From Marivita sp041725935 (GTDB lineage: Bacteria > Pseudomonadota > Alphaproteobacteria > Rhodobacterales > Rhodobacteraceae), in NCBI GenBank assembly GCA_041725935.1, contig JBGRQD010000004.1, positions 248,001-312,000 of the forward strand: 64,000 nucleotides of DNA, given 5' to 3'. Position numbers and translations under genes: made by a program. Below are positions 18,053 through 29,921 of the stretch, piece by piece (position 1 is the stretch's first letter; every line of letters starts with the position of its first letter). The notes under the pieces were generated by a model. It had not been told where the DNA came from. It saw nothing but the letters and a program-made list of their open reading frames with translations, and ran no database searches.

Positions 18053-18826
18053 ATGCTTCTGTGTATAGATTGCGGCAACACCAACACCGTGTTCTCCATC
18101 TGGAACGGGGAGCGGTTCCTGTGCACGCTGCGCACCTCGACCCATCACGGGCGCACCGCGGATGCCTATTTCACGTGGTTCTCGACCCTGATCCAGCACT
18201 ACGGGATCAAGCCCGACATCACTGATGTGATCGTCGCTTCGACAGTGCCACGCGTGGTGTGGAACCTGCGGGTGTTCTCGGACCGGTTCTTTGGCGTGCG
18301 TCCCATCGTGGTGGGCAAGCCCGAATGCCTGTTGCCGCATCCGCCCCGCGTTGATGCGGGCACAGGGGTGGGGCCGGACCGTCTGGCCAACGCTGCGGGC
18401 GCCTTTGACCGCCATGGCGGCGACGTGGTGGTGGTGGATTTCGGCACGGCGACGAATTTCGACGTGGTGGCTGCGGATGGTGCCTATGTCGGTGGCGTGA
18501 TCGCACCCGGCGTGAACCTGTCGCTTGAGGCGCTGCACCAGGGCGCGGCGGCGCTGCCGCATGTGGATATCTCGCAGCCTGAACGCGTGATCGGCACCAA
18601 CACGGTGGCCTGTATCCAGTCCGGCGTCTTCTGGGGCTATGTCGGGTTGATCCAAGGGATCACCACGCGCATCAAGGCCGAATATGGCCGGCCCATGAAG
18701 GTGATTGGAACCGGCGGCCTTGCTCCCTTGTTCGCCCAAGGGGAACTGCTATTTGACACAATCGAAGATGACCTCACCATGCACGGTCTGACGGTCATAC
18801 ATGCATACAACACAGAAAACGGATAA
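18053..18826 (+). CDS. coaX: type III pantothenate kinase
   Basis: First step of coenzyme A synthesis: ATP-dependent phosphorylation of pantothenate. It has an ASKHA-fold with the phosphate motif DCGNTNTVFS at the N-terminus, DAGTGVGPDRLANA in the middle and VVVDFGTATNFDVV as the second acidic motif. The start ATG at 18053 has GAGGGGCAG upstream; it is 11 bp after birA. Length is 257 residues, normal. The neighbouring birA-coaX-rnj order is common in Rhodobacteraceae. Confidence 0.95.
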   Translation: MLLCIDCGNTNTVFSIWNGERFLCTLRTSTHHGRTADAYFTWFSTLIQHYGIKPDITDVIVASTVPRVVWNLRVFSDRFFGVRPIVVGKPECLLPHPPRVDAGTGVGPDRLANAAGAFDRHGGDVVVVDFGTATNFDVVAADGAYVGGVIAPGVNLSLEALHQGAAALPHVDISQPERVIGTNTVACIQSGVFWGYVGLIQGITTRIKAEYGRPMKVIGTGGLAPLFAQGELLFDTIEDDLTMHGLTVIHAYNTENG

Positions 18827-18829
18827 AAC

Positions 18830-20497
18830 ATGAGCGGTGAACGGATCATCTACCTGCCTCTTGGCGGGGCCGGCGAAATTGGCATGAATGCCTATGTCTA
18901 TGGCTACGGCAAACCCGGTCAGGAAAGGCTGATCCTTGTGGATCTTGGCGTCACTTTCCCGGACATGGACGGCACGCCCGGCGTTGACCTGATCCTTCCG
19001 GACATCAGCTGGCTCAAGGAGCGGCGCAACCGGCTTGAGGCGATTTTCATCACCCATGCCCACGAAGACCATGTCGGCGCTGTCGGACATTTCTGGGAAG
19101 ACCTTGGCGCGCCGATCTATGCGCGGGCCTTCACGGCGCATATCGCGCGGCTCAAGATGGAGGACGCGGGGCAGTCGCCGGAAACCGTGCGCACCGTGTC
19201 GCCCTGGCCCGAAACCATCGAGGCGGGACCATTCAAGGTGGGTTTCGTGCCCATTTCGCACTCGATCCCCGAAAGCTCGGGGCTGGTGATCGACACGCCG
19301 CAGGGACGGTTGGTGCATTCGGGCGACTTCAAGATCGACGAGACACCGATGGTGGGCGAAGCCTTTGACCGGGCGCTGTGGGAAGAGATCGGCAAGCCGG
19401 GCGTCAAGGCGCTGGTTTGCGATTCCACCAACGTGTTCTCGGGCCATGAAGGCCGGTCCGAGGCGACGGTCGGCCCCGAGATCGAAACGCTGGTGCGCGA
19501 GGCAAAGGGCATGGTCGTGGCGACCACCTTTGCGTCGAACGTTGCACGGGTAAAGACGCTGGCCGAAGCGGCTGTGCGGGCTGGTCGCTCGGTCTGCCTG
19601 TTGGGCCGCGCGATGCGGCGGATGATCGAGGCGTCGATCAAGACCGGCGTGCTGGCGGATTTCCCCACCGTGGTCAGCCCGGAAGAGGCGACGCAGATCC
19701 CGCGCGAGAACCTGATGTTGATCGTGACCGGGTCGCAGGGTGAACGGCGCGCCGCGTCGGCGCAGCTTGCCCGGGGCAAATTTCAGGGCCTGACCATGGC
19801 CGAGGGCGATCTGTTCCTGTTTTCCTCCAAGACCATTCCGGGCAATGAGCGCGGCGTGATCAGCATCATGAACGCGTTTTCCGAGCAGGGTGTCGACGTG
19901 GTCGATGACAGTTCGGGCAAGTATCACGTGTCGGGCCACGCGAACCGGCCCGATCTGGAAACCATGCACACATTGGTGAATCCGCAGCTTGTGGTCCCGA
20001 TGCATGGCGAACACCGGCATCTGCGTGAACACGTCAAGGTTGCGGCTTCGCTGGGTCGCAAGGGCGTTGTGGCGGTCAACGGCATGATGATGGACCTGTC
20101 GGGCAATGACCCGAAAGTGGCTGAATATGTGGAAACCGGACGCACCTATCTCGACGGGTCGGTGAAGATCGGCGCGCTGGACGGGATCGTGCGGGACCGC
20201 ATTCGCATGGCGCTGAACGGGCATGTGATCGTCACGGTCATTCTCGATGAAGATGACGAGATGCTGGGCGAGCCGTGGTGCGAGGTCATGGGCCTGTCCG
20301 AACTCGGCCGCAGCAATGCGCCTTTGGTGGATGTGCTGGAGGAAGACCTGTCGCAATTCATCGGACGGGCCGGTGCCAAGACACTGACCGATGACGACAA
20401 GCTGGAAGAAGGGCTGCGCCGGATCACGCGTCAGACGACGCAGAACGAGATCGGCAAGAAACCCGAGGTTACGGTTGTCATCAGCAGGCTTGCGTGA
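18830..20497 (+). CDS. rnj: ribonuclease J
   Basis: Metallo-beta-lactamase/beta-CASP ribonuclease with 5'-to-3' exonuclease and endonuclease activity in RNA decay and maturation. The metal site THAHEDHVGA lies near residue 72. Further motifs are SHSIPESSGL, VHSGDFKID and CDSTNVFS, then the beta-CASP part with GSQGE, and SGHANRPDL and MHGEHRHL near the end. Length is 555 residues, typical. It starts 3 bp after coaX and overlaps gph by 4 bp (GTGA). Confidence 0.95.
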   Translation: MSGERIIYLPLGGAGEIGMNAYVYGYGKPGQERLILVDLGVTFPDMDGTPGVDLILPDISWLKERRNRLEAIFITHAHEDHVGAVGHFWEDLGAPIYARAFTAHIARLKMEDAGQSPETVRTVSPWPETIEAGPFKVGFVPISHSIPESSGLVIDTPQGRLVHSGDFKIDETPMVGEAFDRALWEEIGKPGVKALVCDSTNVFSGHEGRSEATVGPEIETLVREAKGMVVATTFASNVARVKTLAEAAVRAGRSVCLLGRAMRRMIEASIKTGVLADFPTVVSPEEATQIPRENLMLIVTGSQGERRAASAQLARGKFQGLTMAEGDLFLFSSKTIPGNERGVISIMNAFSEQGVDVVDDSSGKYHVSGHANRPDLETMHTLVNPQLVVPMHGEHRHLREHVKVAASLGRKGVVAVNGMMMDLSGNDPKVAEYVETGRTYLDGSVKIGALDGIVRDRIRMALNGHVIVTVILDEDDEMLGEPWCEVMGLSELGRSNAPLVDVLEEDLSQFIGRAGAKTLTDDDKLEEGLRRITRQTTQNEIGKKPEVTVVISRLA

Positions 20498-21150
20498 CAC
20501 GCGGAATCGTCTTTGATCTGGACGGCACGCTGATCGACAGCCTGCCCGACATCGCGGCGGCGGCAAATGCGCTTTTGGCGGATCACGGGCTGGACCCGCT
20601 GCCAGAGGCGCAGATCGGCAGTTTTGTCGGGATGGGCGAACGGGTGTTTCTGGATCGCCTCATCGGGGGGACGGCGCTGGAGGCGGATCAATATGACCCG
20701 CTGATGTCCCAGTTCATGACGCTTTACAAAGCGAGCACCGGGTTGACGACCGTGTTTCCCGGTGTCGTGGACGCGGTGATGCGTTTGAAGGCCGAGGGTT
20801 TCAAGCTGGGCATCTGCACCAACAAGCCGGGTGGCCCGCTTGAGGCGGTGCTCGAGGCAGTCGATCTGGCCAAATGGTTCGACGTCATCATCGCGGGTGA
20901 CAGCTTGCCCGTGCGCAAACCGGACCCGGCACCCTTGCGGCTTGCGTTCGAGCGGATGGGAGTGACCGAGGGGGTCTATGTCGGGGACAGCGATGTGGAC
21001 GCGGAAACGGCACAGCGGGCAGGGGTGCCGTTTGCGCTGTTCACCGAAGGCATCCGGACAAAACCTCTGGGCGAGATCCCGCATGACCGGGCGTTCGAGC
21101 GGTTCACGGATCTGCCCGACCTCTGCCGGGACTTGATCCGTCCGATCTAG
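20494..21150 (+). CDS. gph: phosphoglycolate phosphatase (HAD family)
   Basis: Hydrolyses 2-phosphoglycolate, from photorespiration-like reactions and DNA repair, to glycolate. HAD signature FDLDGTLIDS at the N-terminus gives the nucleophile Asp. Motif II is CTNKPGG with Thr, the Lys is in PVRKPDP, and motif IV is GDSDVDAETAQRAG. It starts with GTG overlapping the RNase J stop. At 218 residues it matches the family. HAD phosphatases are hard to tell apart by sequence alone, so the substrate is likely but not certain. Confidence 0.85.
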   Translation: MTRGIVFDLDGTLIDSLPDIAAAANALLADHGLDPLPEAQIGSFVGMGERVFLDRLIGGTALEADQYDPLMSQFMTLYKASTGLTTVFPGVVDAVMRLKAEGFKLGICTNKPGGPLEAVLEAVDLAKWFDVIIAGDSLPVRKPDPAPLRLAFERMGVTEGVYVGDSDVDAETAQRAGVPFALFTEGIRTKPLGEIPHDRAFERFTDLPDLCRDLIRPI

Positions 21151-21154
21151 GGGG

Positions 21155-21180
21155 GCGATGCGTCAGCGCATCGCGTCTTT
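21155..21180. terminator. hairpin between convergent gph and helicase gene
   Basis: Perfect 8-bp arms GCGATGCG / CGCATCGC with loop TCAG, followed on the plus strand by GTCTTT. It lies in the 57-bp space between two convergent genes and could serve both, although T-runs are short. Confidence 0.6.
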
Positions 21181-21207
21181 CCCTGAGCGGAAACAGACGC
21201 GCAGGAT

Positions 21208-22725
<1,518 letters not shown>

Positions 22726-22947
22726 GTGTATCCGTTGTTCACGGACTGACTGCGCCCGTGCGTCTGTTGTGATCCGACCCGTTTGGCCCTGTGTTTGTCC
22801 ACAATTACGATCTGGACGCTATGTAATGGCGGAATGGTCGCGGGTCAATGCAGTGTGGCCGACCTGCGCGGATGTGGCATTTTGCAACAGGCTTTGGTGG
22901 CGGTGCGGCAACAATCGCCGGGTTCGCGCCAAACTGTTGCAATCCGG
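22726..22947. other. helicase upstream region, no gene seen
   Basis: A 222-bp interval between the start of the helicase gene and the end of the glycosyltransferase gene, both on the minus strand. It contains a 9-bp inverted repeat TTGCAACAG (22882-22890) / CTGTTGCAA (22934-22942) separated by 43 bp. It probably holds the helicase promoter and 5' leader. I see no coding sequence. Confidence 0.4.
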
Positions 22948-24702
22948 TCAACCGGACAGCGACACGCCGAACACATGTTCGATTGCCGCATCCGGATCGA
23001 ACTGTGGCACCAGCAACAGCTTGTGCTTTTTGAGCCGCGCCCGCAGGTCCGGGCTGTCTTCGCACATCTCGGTAAAGAAGAGGCGCAGCCCGTCCTCGCC
23101 TTCCTCCTCGCGCAGATATTGCAGAAGATGACCGATGTTCTTGAGCGCGTCGTCCGATTTCACCCGGTATGACCCTTTGGACTGGCGAAATTCGAGCTTG
23201 GCCTTGAAACTGTCCCAATCGGCCGCGTGCAGGTGGCCGACATAGGCCCCTTCGATCGTCGCGGTGTTGAGAACATCCTCGCCCTTGAGCCTCAGCCGGT
23301 GGATCGCCAACCGAATTTCACCCAGACCGGTCCGGGCAAAGACTTTGCCCGCCAGGTGGCTGAGAAAGCCGCCCCGCAGGTAACTGCCGAAGGTCGGGTA
23401 GATGTCGGTTACCGCAGAGGCCGGGACCCCATCGCCCGTGGTGCGCAGCTTGAAATGCCGGGGCATGTCGCCCGCCACGGGGCTGGCCAGCGCCTCTGCC
23501 GGGTAAAGGCGCGCGCCGGCCATGGTGTCGGGCACCGCCTTTAGCAGTGTAGAGAGCTTTTTCTGGCTCAGGATGAATTCGTCGGTGTCGATATGGCCCA
23601 GCCAATTCACCTGATCGCGGGCCAGTCGCAGCGCGCGCGTCGCGTTGAAGGTCTGGCGCAGCTGGTGTGCGTCGGGGCGGTTCTTGCCCATGCCCTTCCA
23701 ATAGGCGTCATCGCAGACCGTCAGTGTGACCTTCGGATGGTTCTGCAGAAGCCCGGTCACGTCCGGATCGGGTGCGTCGAGATAGAGGTGGATATGGGTC
23801 GCGCCGATGTCGAGGTGATGCGCTACAAAGCGTGCCACGTCGAGCAGCGGGGCGTTGGTGGTGCAGACCAGCCCCCATGTCGGGGTTTTCGTGGGAACGG
23901 CTGGCACGGGTACGGTGACGCCGGTTTCGGCAGGGCTGGCGGCGTTCTGTTCGATGCGGCGCTGCTTGCGCACGCGCATGCGGTGCAGACGGCGGAACAC
24001 CGTGCGGGGATCATCGATCAGCCGGTTCAACATGTCCTGCGCAAGCGGTTTGATCACCGCGTCAGCTTCGGCTTCTTCCCACAGGCGTCCGATCATGTTC
24101 ACGTCCAATCCGCCATCGGCCAGCGCGTAAGCGTTCATCTCGAGCGGCAGGGGTCCGCTGGCACGCCCGTCGAGGGTGAAGGGGCGGTCGGCGTCACGGC
24201 TGGAATACAACCGCTCGCTTTCATAGAGCTTCATCGCGCCAAACAGCGTCGACAGCGCCAGCCCGGTGCTGCGTTGCGTGGGCGTCTTGCCGTGATCGCC
24301 GAAGGTGGTCAGGCTCGAGACTTTCCAGCGCAGGTCCATTTCGCGCAGCAGCAGATCAGACTGTTCGGTCCAGAGCCGCAGGAACAGGTCCGCCGTGTGG
24401 GCCGGCTGGCTGCGCTTGCGCAAATGCGCGATCAGGAGCGCGTTGAGGTGCAACAGGGCGTTCTGCCCCTTCAGTTCCCGCGCGATCTCGCGGCTTTTGC
24501 GGGCGTGTTCCGACAGCTTTCCCGTGTCGTCCTCTGGCAGTTCGACCCGCGTTTTGGCCAGCTTGTTCAGATCGCAGTCCAAAGGCGGCAACGCTTCGCC
24601 CTTGGCAAAGCTCAGGGGCGTTCGCCGTGCGTTCATCTGTTTCTGGATGCCAGCCAGCCCGGTTGGATAGGCCGGGTTCGGCGGCGATTTTCGACTGCTC
24701 AT
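22948..24702 (-). CDS. glycosyltransferase family 2-like protein with unknown N-terminal half
   Basis: A 584-residue protein. The second half (about 285-530) resembles family 2 glycosyltransferases of the Glyco_tranf_2_4 type: TWGLVCTTNAPLLDVARFVAHH at its start, then HIHLYLDAPDPD, and the metal-binding acidic motif WLGHIDTDEFIL. The first 280 residues are Lys/Arg/Glu-rich and helical and do not recall a family I know. It probably transfers a sugar to an envelope or exopolysaccharide acceptor. There is no signal peptide or membrane helix. The gene stands alone between helicase and prfC. Confidence 0.7.
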   Translation of the reverse strand: MSSRKSPPNPAYPTGLAGIQKQMNARRTPLSFAKGEALPPLDCDLNKLAKTRVELPEDDTGKLSEHARKSREIARELKGQNALLHLNALLIAHLRKRSQPAHTADLFLRLWTEQSDLLLREMDLRWKVSSLTTFGDHGKTPTQRSTGLALSTLFGAMKLYESERLYSSRDADRPFTLDGRASGPLPLEMNAYALADGGLDVNMIGRLWEEAEADAVIKPLAQDMLNRLIDDPRTVFRRLHRMRVRKQRRIEQNAASPAETGVTVPVPAVPTKTPTWGLVCTTNAPLLDVARFVAHHLDIGATHIHLYLDAPDPDVTGLLQNHPKVTLTVCDDAYWKGMGKNRPDAHQLRQTFNATRALRLARDQVNWLGHIDTDEFILSQKKLSTLLKAVPDTMAGARLYPAEALASPVAGDMPRHFKLRTTGDGVPASAVTDIYPTFGSYLRGGFLSHLAGKVFARTGLGEIRLAIHRLRLKGEDVLNTATIEGAYVGHLHAADWDSFKAKLEFRQSKGSYRVKSDDALKNIGHLLQYLREEEGEDGLRLFFTEMCEDSPDLRARLKKHKLLLVPQFDPDAAIEHVFGVSLSG

Positions 24703-24815
24703 GGAACCAGAGTGCCGTGTCGCTGCGGTTCGATCAACTTAAAAGGCATTGCGCAGCGCCGTGGTTCACGCGTCGCGTAAATCGCGTGCAAAAGCCCGGT
24801 TTCGCGGGCCTCGGA

Positions 24816-26423
<1,608 letters not shown>

Positions 26424-26485
26424 GGCCGCGCGTATAGGCGGCGCGGCGCGGCTTGTCTATATGGCGCTTGCGGCGTTCGGTTCGC

Positions 26486-26977
26486 TCAGCCGATCAGGCG
26501 CAGGGTCGCAATCGGCCGTCTTTTGGGGGCTGCAAAGGTGGGATGCACGGTCTGGACCTCCTGCATCGGGGCAATCTGCGGCTCCATGGTCTCGCTGCGG
26601 TAGAGGATGTCGATGAGGACATATTCGACCCGCACCTCGAACGCTTTGTCCGACACGAAATAAAGATCGCCGTCGCTGACTGCTGCGAACACGTCCAGGC
26701 GCTGGCCGGTGGTTGTCATGAAGACCAGTTCGGCGATGATCGACAGGGTTTGGTTCGGCAGGTTCGCCGCGCGGTCCAGGATGAACATGTCCTGCGTCGG
26801 ACCATCGCGAGTTACAGAGACCCATTTGGCGTCATGTTTCGGGAGGAAGGTGTCCCCGAGGATCAGGTCCTGAATGTGGCGGATCGGGTCGCCCCGGCAT
26901 ACTCCGAATTCGGCGCGCACCCCGTCAGCAGGGCAGGCTTTGAAGGCGGAGGGCAGATGAAGCATAGCAGCAGACAT
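26486..26977 (-). CDS. hypothetical protein
   Basis: A 163-residue protein without a family that I recognise. It has few charged repeats, is mainly beta-like in composition, and shows no signal peptide or membrane segment. Segments such as GVCRGDPIRHIQDLILGDTF and FMTTTGQRLDVFA give a loose resemblance to Hint/intein-like folds, but the required Cys/His/Asn residues are not arranged as in that family. It is convergent with no gene and divergent from the SDR gene across 137 bp. Confidence 0.55.
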   Translation of the reverse strand: MSAAMLHLPSAFKACPADGVRAEFGVCRGDPIRHIQDLILGDTFLPKHDAKWVSVTRDGPTQDMFILDRAANLPNQTLSIIAELVFMTTTGQRLDVFAAVSDGDLYFVSDKAFEVRVEYVLIDILYRSETMEPQIAPMQEVQTVHPTFAAPKRRPIATLRLIG

Positions 26978-27114
26978 GACCGTTTACTCTTTCGCAGACC
27001 GGAATTGAACATACACGCACCGGCATGGCTTTAAGATCGTTTGGAAATGTGGCACCTCTATGGGCAGGCCGTGGCATTTCACGGACGATTTTGACCAAAT
27101 TAGGGAGCGATTGA

Positions 27115-27894
27115 ATGGATCTCGGGATCAGCGGAAAAAGGGCGCTTGTCTGCGCGTCGAGCAAGGGTTTGGGGCGTGGCTGCGCGGAGGCGCTTGCAGA
27201 GGCAGGGGTCAACCTCGTCATGAATGCGCGCGGCGCCGAGGCGCTGGAAGCGACAGCCGCCGAGATCCGCAGCACCTACGGCGTCGAAGTTGTGACCGTT
27301 GCCGCCGATATCGTCAGCGAAGAGGGCCGCGCCAAGGTGCTCGAGGCCGCGGGTGACGTGGACATCCTCGTGACCAATGCAGGTGGCCCGCCCCCGGGAT
27401 CCTGGGCCGATTGGGGCCGTGAGGATTTCATCAAGGCGCTGGACGCCAACATGCTGACACCGATCGCCCTGATGACGGCTCTGATGCCGGGCATGATCGA
27501 CCGGGGCTGGGGCCGCGTGGTCAACATCACGTCGCAATCGGTCAAGGCACCGATCCCGGCGCTGGGTCTGTCGAACGCGGCACGCACAGGCCTGACCGGC
27601 TATGTGGCTGGCACCGCGCGACAGGTGGCCGAGCATGGCGTGATCGTCAACAACCTGCTGCCGGGCATCCATGCCACCGACCGCGCGGACCAGCTGGATG
27701 GTGGTGTGTCCAAGGCGCAGAACATCTCTGTCGAACAGGCGCGCAAGAACCGGCAGGCCACGATTCCCGCACGGCGCTACGGCACGCGGCAGGAATTCGG
27801 CGCGACCTGTGCGTTCCTGTGTTCGCAGCATTCGGGGTTCATCGTCGGGCAGAACGTGCTGATCGACGGTGGTGGCACCAACGCAACGATCTAG
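27115..27894 (+). CDS. SDR-family protein lacking the usual catalytic Tyr-Lys
   Basis: A 259-residue Rossmann protein of the short-chain dehydrogenase/reductase superfamily, close to FabG-like proteins. The nucleotide motif is CASSKGLGRG rather than TGxxxGxG, and NAGG is present. The Ser of the catalytic set is in NITSQSVKAP. Where YxxxK is expected the sequence reads LGLSNAARTG, so the Tyr and Lys are missing. This fits the subgroup sometimes called BKR-like SDR-like. Enzyme activity is therefore doubtful. GGGAG ribosome site upstream; the AlkC-like gene follows after 3 bp. Confidence 0.85.
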   Translation: MDLGISGKRALVCASSKGLGRGCAEALAEAGVNLVMNARGAEALEATAAEIRSTYGVEVVTVAADIVSEEGRAKVLEAAGDVDILVTNAGGPPPGSWADWGREDFIKALDANMLTPIALMTALMPGMIDRGWGRVVNITSQSVKAPIPALGLSNAARTGLTGYVAGTARQVAEHGVIVNNLLPGIHATDRADQLDGGVSKAQNISVEQARKNRQATIPARRYGTRQEFGATCAFLCSQHSGFIVGQNVLIDGGGTNATI

Positions 27895-27897
27895 GTC

Positions 27898-29055
27898 ATG
27901 GCGCGCGGTCCCGACGGGGCAGGGCAGGCGCAGGGGTTTTCCCTGAAGGACCAGCTGTTCAACGCCAACACGATTGGTGATCTGGCAGCAGAATACGCCG
28001 TTCTACCCGGTTTCGACGCCGCGCGCTTTAGATCGGAGGCCCTCGCGGGGTTGCCCGCGCGCGGGTTGCTGGAACGGCTGGACTGGCTGGCTGATTGCGT
28101 CGAAGCGCAACTGCCTGGTCCGTTTCCTGAAATGGCCGAAGCGCTGGAGGCGGCGATGCCGCCGCCTCTGGACCCGACCAAAACCGATGATGATTTCGGC
28201 CGCTTCATCCACGCGGTGCCCGGCATCCTTGCGGTGCGGCACGGGTTGGACGATCACCGCGACCGCGCGCTGGACCTGCTCGAGGTGGCGACGCAGCGCT
28301 TCTCGATGGAGTTCTACATCCGCCCCTTTCTCAACCGCTGGCCGGACGAGACGCTGGCGCGGTTGGCCCGCTGGTCCGAGCACGAGAATTACCACGTCCG
28401 GCGGCTCGTCAGCGAAGGCACCCGCCCGCGATTGCCCTGGGCCGCGAACATCACGCTTGATCCGCTGGTGCCGCTGAGGTTTTTGGATGCGCTGCACACC
28501 GACCCCACGCGCTATGTCACGCGGTCGGTGGCCAATCACCTGAACGACCTGAGCAGGATCGCACCGGACCGGGTGACAGGTCTGCTGCGGGACTGGCAAG
28601 GCGCGAACCGGCTGACACCAAGGGAACTGGACTGGATGACCCGCCACGCGCTGCGCACCGCTGTCAAGCGCGGTGAGGCGGGCGCGCTGGCGCTGCTGGG
28701 CTACGCGCAGGACCGCGACATCGCGGTGTCGCTGAAGGTGTCCCCGAACCCGGTGACGATCGGGGACGCGCTGTGGATCGACGTGACCTTAACCGCGCCC
28801 GAGGCGCTTCCTGTGATGGTGGATTACCGCATCCGCTTTCATCGTCCCAATGGGCGGGTCGGTGAAAAGGTGTTCAAGCTGAAGGCGGCACAGCTTGAGG
28901 CCGGCGTCCCTTTGAGCGTCCGTAAATCGCATCCGTTGAAAGATGGCGCCTCGACCTTCACGCTGCATCCGGGGCCACATCAGGTGGTTGTGCAGGTCAA
29001 CGGACAGGACCGGGCAGAGGCGGTGGTGGAGTTTGTTCAGGGGGCGCCGGGCTGA
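27898..29055 (+). CDS. AlkC-like DNA alkylation repair glycosylase
   Basis: HEAT-like-repeat DNA glycosylase family that removes alkylated bases such as 3-methyladenine. About residues 60-270 form the helical repeats, including the conserved run WSEHENYHVRRLVSEG followed by TRPRLPW. About residues 280-385 are a beta-rich, Ig-like domain (VSLKVSPNPVTIGDALWIDV at its start). A C-terminal Ig-like domain is a reported feature of AlkC as opposed to AlkD. It lies 3 bp after the SDR, so the two are co-transcribed. The stop codon sits in the loop of a hairpin. Confidence 0.85.
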   Translation: MARGPDGAGQAQGFSLKDQLFNANTIGDLAAEYAVLPGFDAARFRSEALAGLPARGLLERLDWLADCVEAQLPGPFPEMAEALEAAMPPPLDPTKTDDDFGRFIHAVPGILAVRHGLDDHRDRALDLLEVATQRFSMEFYIRPFLNRWPDETLARLARWSEHENYHVRRLVSEGTRPRLPWAANITLDPLVPLRFLDALHTDPTRYVTRSVANHLNDLSRIAPDRVTGLLRDWQGANRLTPRELDWMTRHALRTAVKRGEAGALALLGYAQDRDIAVSLKVSPNPVTIGDALWIDVTLTAPEALPVMVDYRIRFHRPNGRVGEKVFKLKAAQLEAGVPLSVRKSHPLKDGASTFTLHPGPHQVVVQVNGQDRAEAVVEFVQGAPG

Positions 29056-29097
29056 AGCCCGGCCTACGGGTGTGGTTTGGGCCGTACCTATGGTACG
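29046..29097 (+). terminator. stem-loops at the 3' end of the AlkC-like gene
   Basis: GCCGGGC TGAA GCCCGGC (29046-29063) places the TGA stop in the loop. A second hairpin CGTACC-TAT-GGTACG spans 29083-29097. Neither has a T-tract, so these may protect or process the 3' end rather than terminate by the classic mechanism. Confidence 0.5.
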
Positions 29098-29125
29098 CCT
29101 TGCGTCTCTGGCAGTTGTTGCCTTG

Positions 29126-29147
29126 GCGTATTTGGAAAGAGAAGAAG
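29126..29147 (+). repeat. 22-nt 3'-end repeat, copy 1
   Basis: Begins GCGTATTTGGAAAGAG and ends AAGAAG. It is identical to the minus-strand reading of 47814-47835, and 20 of 22 bases match 47771-47792. It lies between the convergent AlkC-like and M48 peptidase genes, 2 bp from the M48 stop. Confidence 0.7.
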
Positions 29148-29148
29148 A

Positions 29149-29841
29149 TCAGGTCGGCAGGTTGGTCCAGCGCGATTCCAGCTTTTCCAGTGCCGCGATG
29201 CGCTCTTCGGCCTTGGGGTGGGACATCAGCCATGCCGGAGTGACGCCCGAACGCGATTGGGTCAGAGCATCGAGCTTGTGAAACAGGGATTTCTGCGGAC
29301 CGATGCCGATACCGGCCTTGTGCAGCAGGGCCGCCGCATAGGCGTCAGCCTCGTATTCATCGCCGCGCGATAGCCGGGCAGCAAGCAGGGTGGCCACAGC
29401 GTTGGCGATCCAAACACCGATGCCCGGCAGGAAGCGCGACAGCACCATCGCAAGTGCGGTGCGCAACGCGTTCTGGCCGGAAAAGTCGATCATCCGGCGG
29501 CGTGTGTGGCCCAAGGCGACATGGCCCAATTCATGTGCGATGACGCTGGCCATCTCTTCGCCCGTGACTTCGCCGTTCTGGTACTTGCGATAGAACCCGC
29601 GGGTGATGAAGATCCGCCCGTCCGGTGCGGCAAGCCCGTTCACCGGGTCGATCTCGTAGATATGAACGCGGATGCGGTCCAGATCGAGTGCAGCGGCCAA
29701 CCGGTCGGTCAGACGCTTGAGGCGGGGATCGGCCAGTTCGGTCGAGCGCGAGTCCAGCTCGCGCTTCGTCCGCCAGACCGAGAAATGGTACATGGCCAGC
29801 GCGTAGAGAACCGCAAGAAGGATCGGTGTGAATTTGATCAT
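29149..29841 (-). CDS. M48-family membrane zinc metallopeptidase
   Basis: A 230-residue protein with one N-terminal hydrophobic segment (about 3-18), so probably anchored in the inner membrane. The zinc site is HELGHVALGH near residue 105, and the third ligand Glu is in RGDEYEADAYAA. It is related to HtpX/BepA/LoiP-type proteases used in membrane or outer-membrane quality control. The start is taken at ATG 29841; TTG 29847 is possible. Single gene, with OsmC upstream in the same direction 80 bp away. Confidence 0.9.
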   Translation of the reverse strand: MIKFTPILLAVLYALAMYHFSVWRTKRELDSRSTELADPRLKRLTDRLAAALDLDRIRVHIYEIDPVNGLAAPDGRIFITRGFYRKYQNGEVTGEEMASVIAHELGHVALGHTRRRMIDFSGQNALRTALAMVLSRFLPGIGVWIANAVATLLAARLSRGDEYEADAYAAALLHKAGIGIGPQKSLFHKLDALTQSRSGVTPAWLMSHPKAEERIAALEKLESRWTNLPT

Positions 29842-29921
29842 ACCCAAGATATGGGGCGTTCAGCCCATCACGGCAAGCACGGCGCGGGTGTTTCCAGCGC
29901 GCCGTGCCATTATGACCGGGC

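Noticed and set aside
18749..20566. 605-codon minus-strand frame opposite RNase J
   Set aside because: Shadow frame of the same kind; RNase J has all catalytic motifs.
23593..24780. 395-codon plus-strand frame opposite the glycosyltransferase
   Set aside because: No motif, and composition typical of a shadow; the minus strand has a GT2 core.
26486..26977. Hint/intein-like domain in the hypothetical protein
   Set aside because: Only a loose resemblance; the Cys/His/Asn residues needed are not seen in order.
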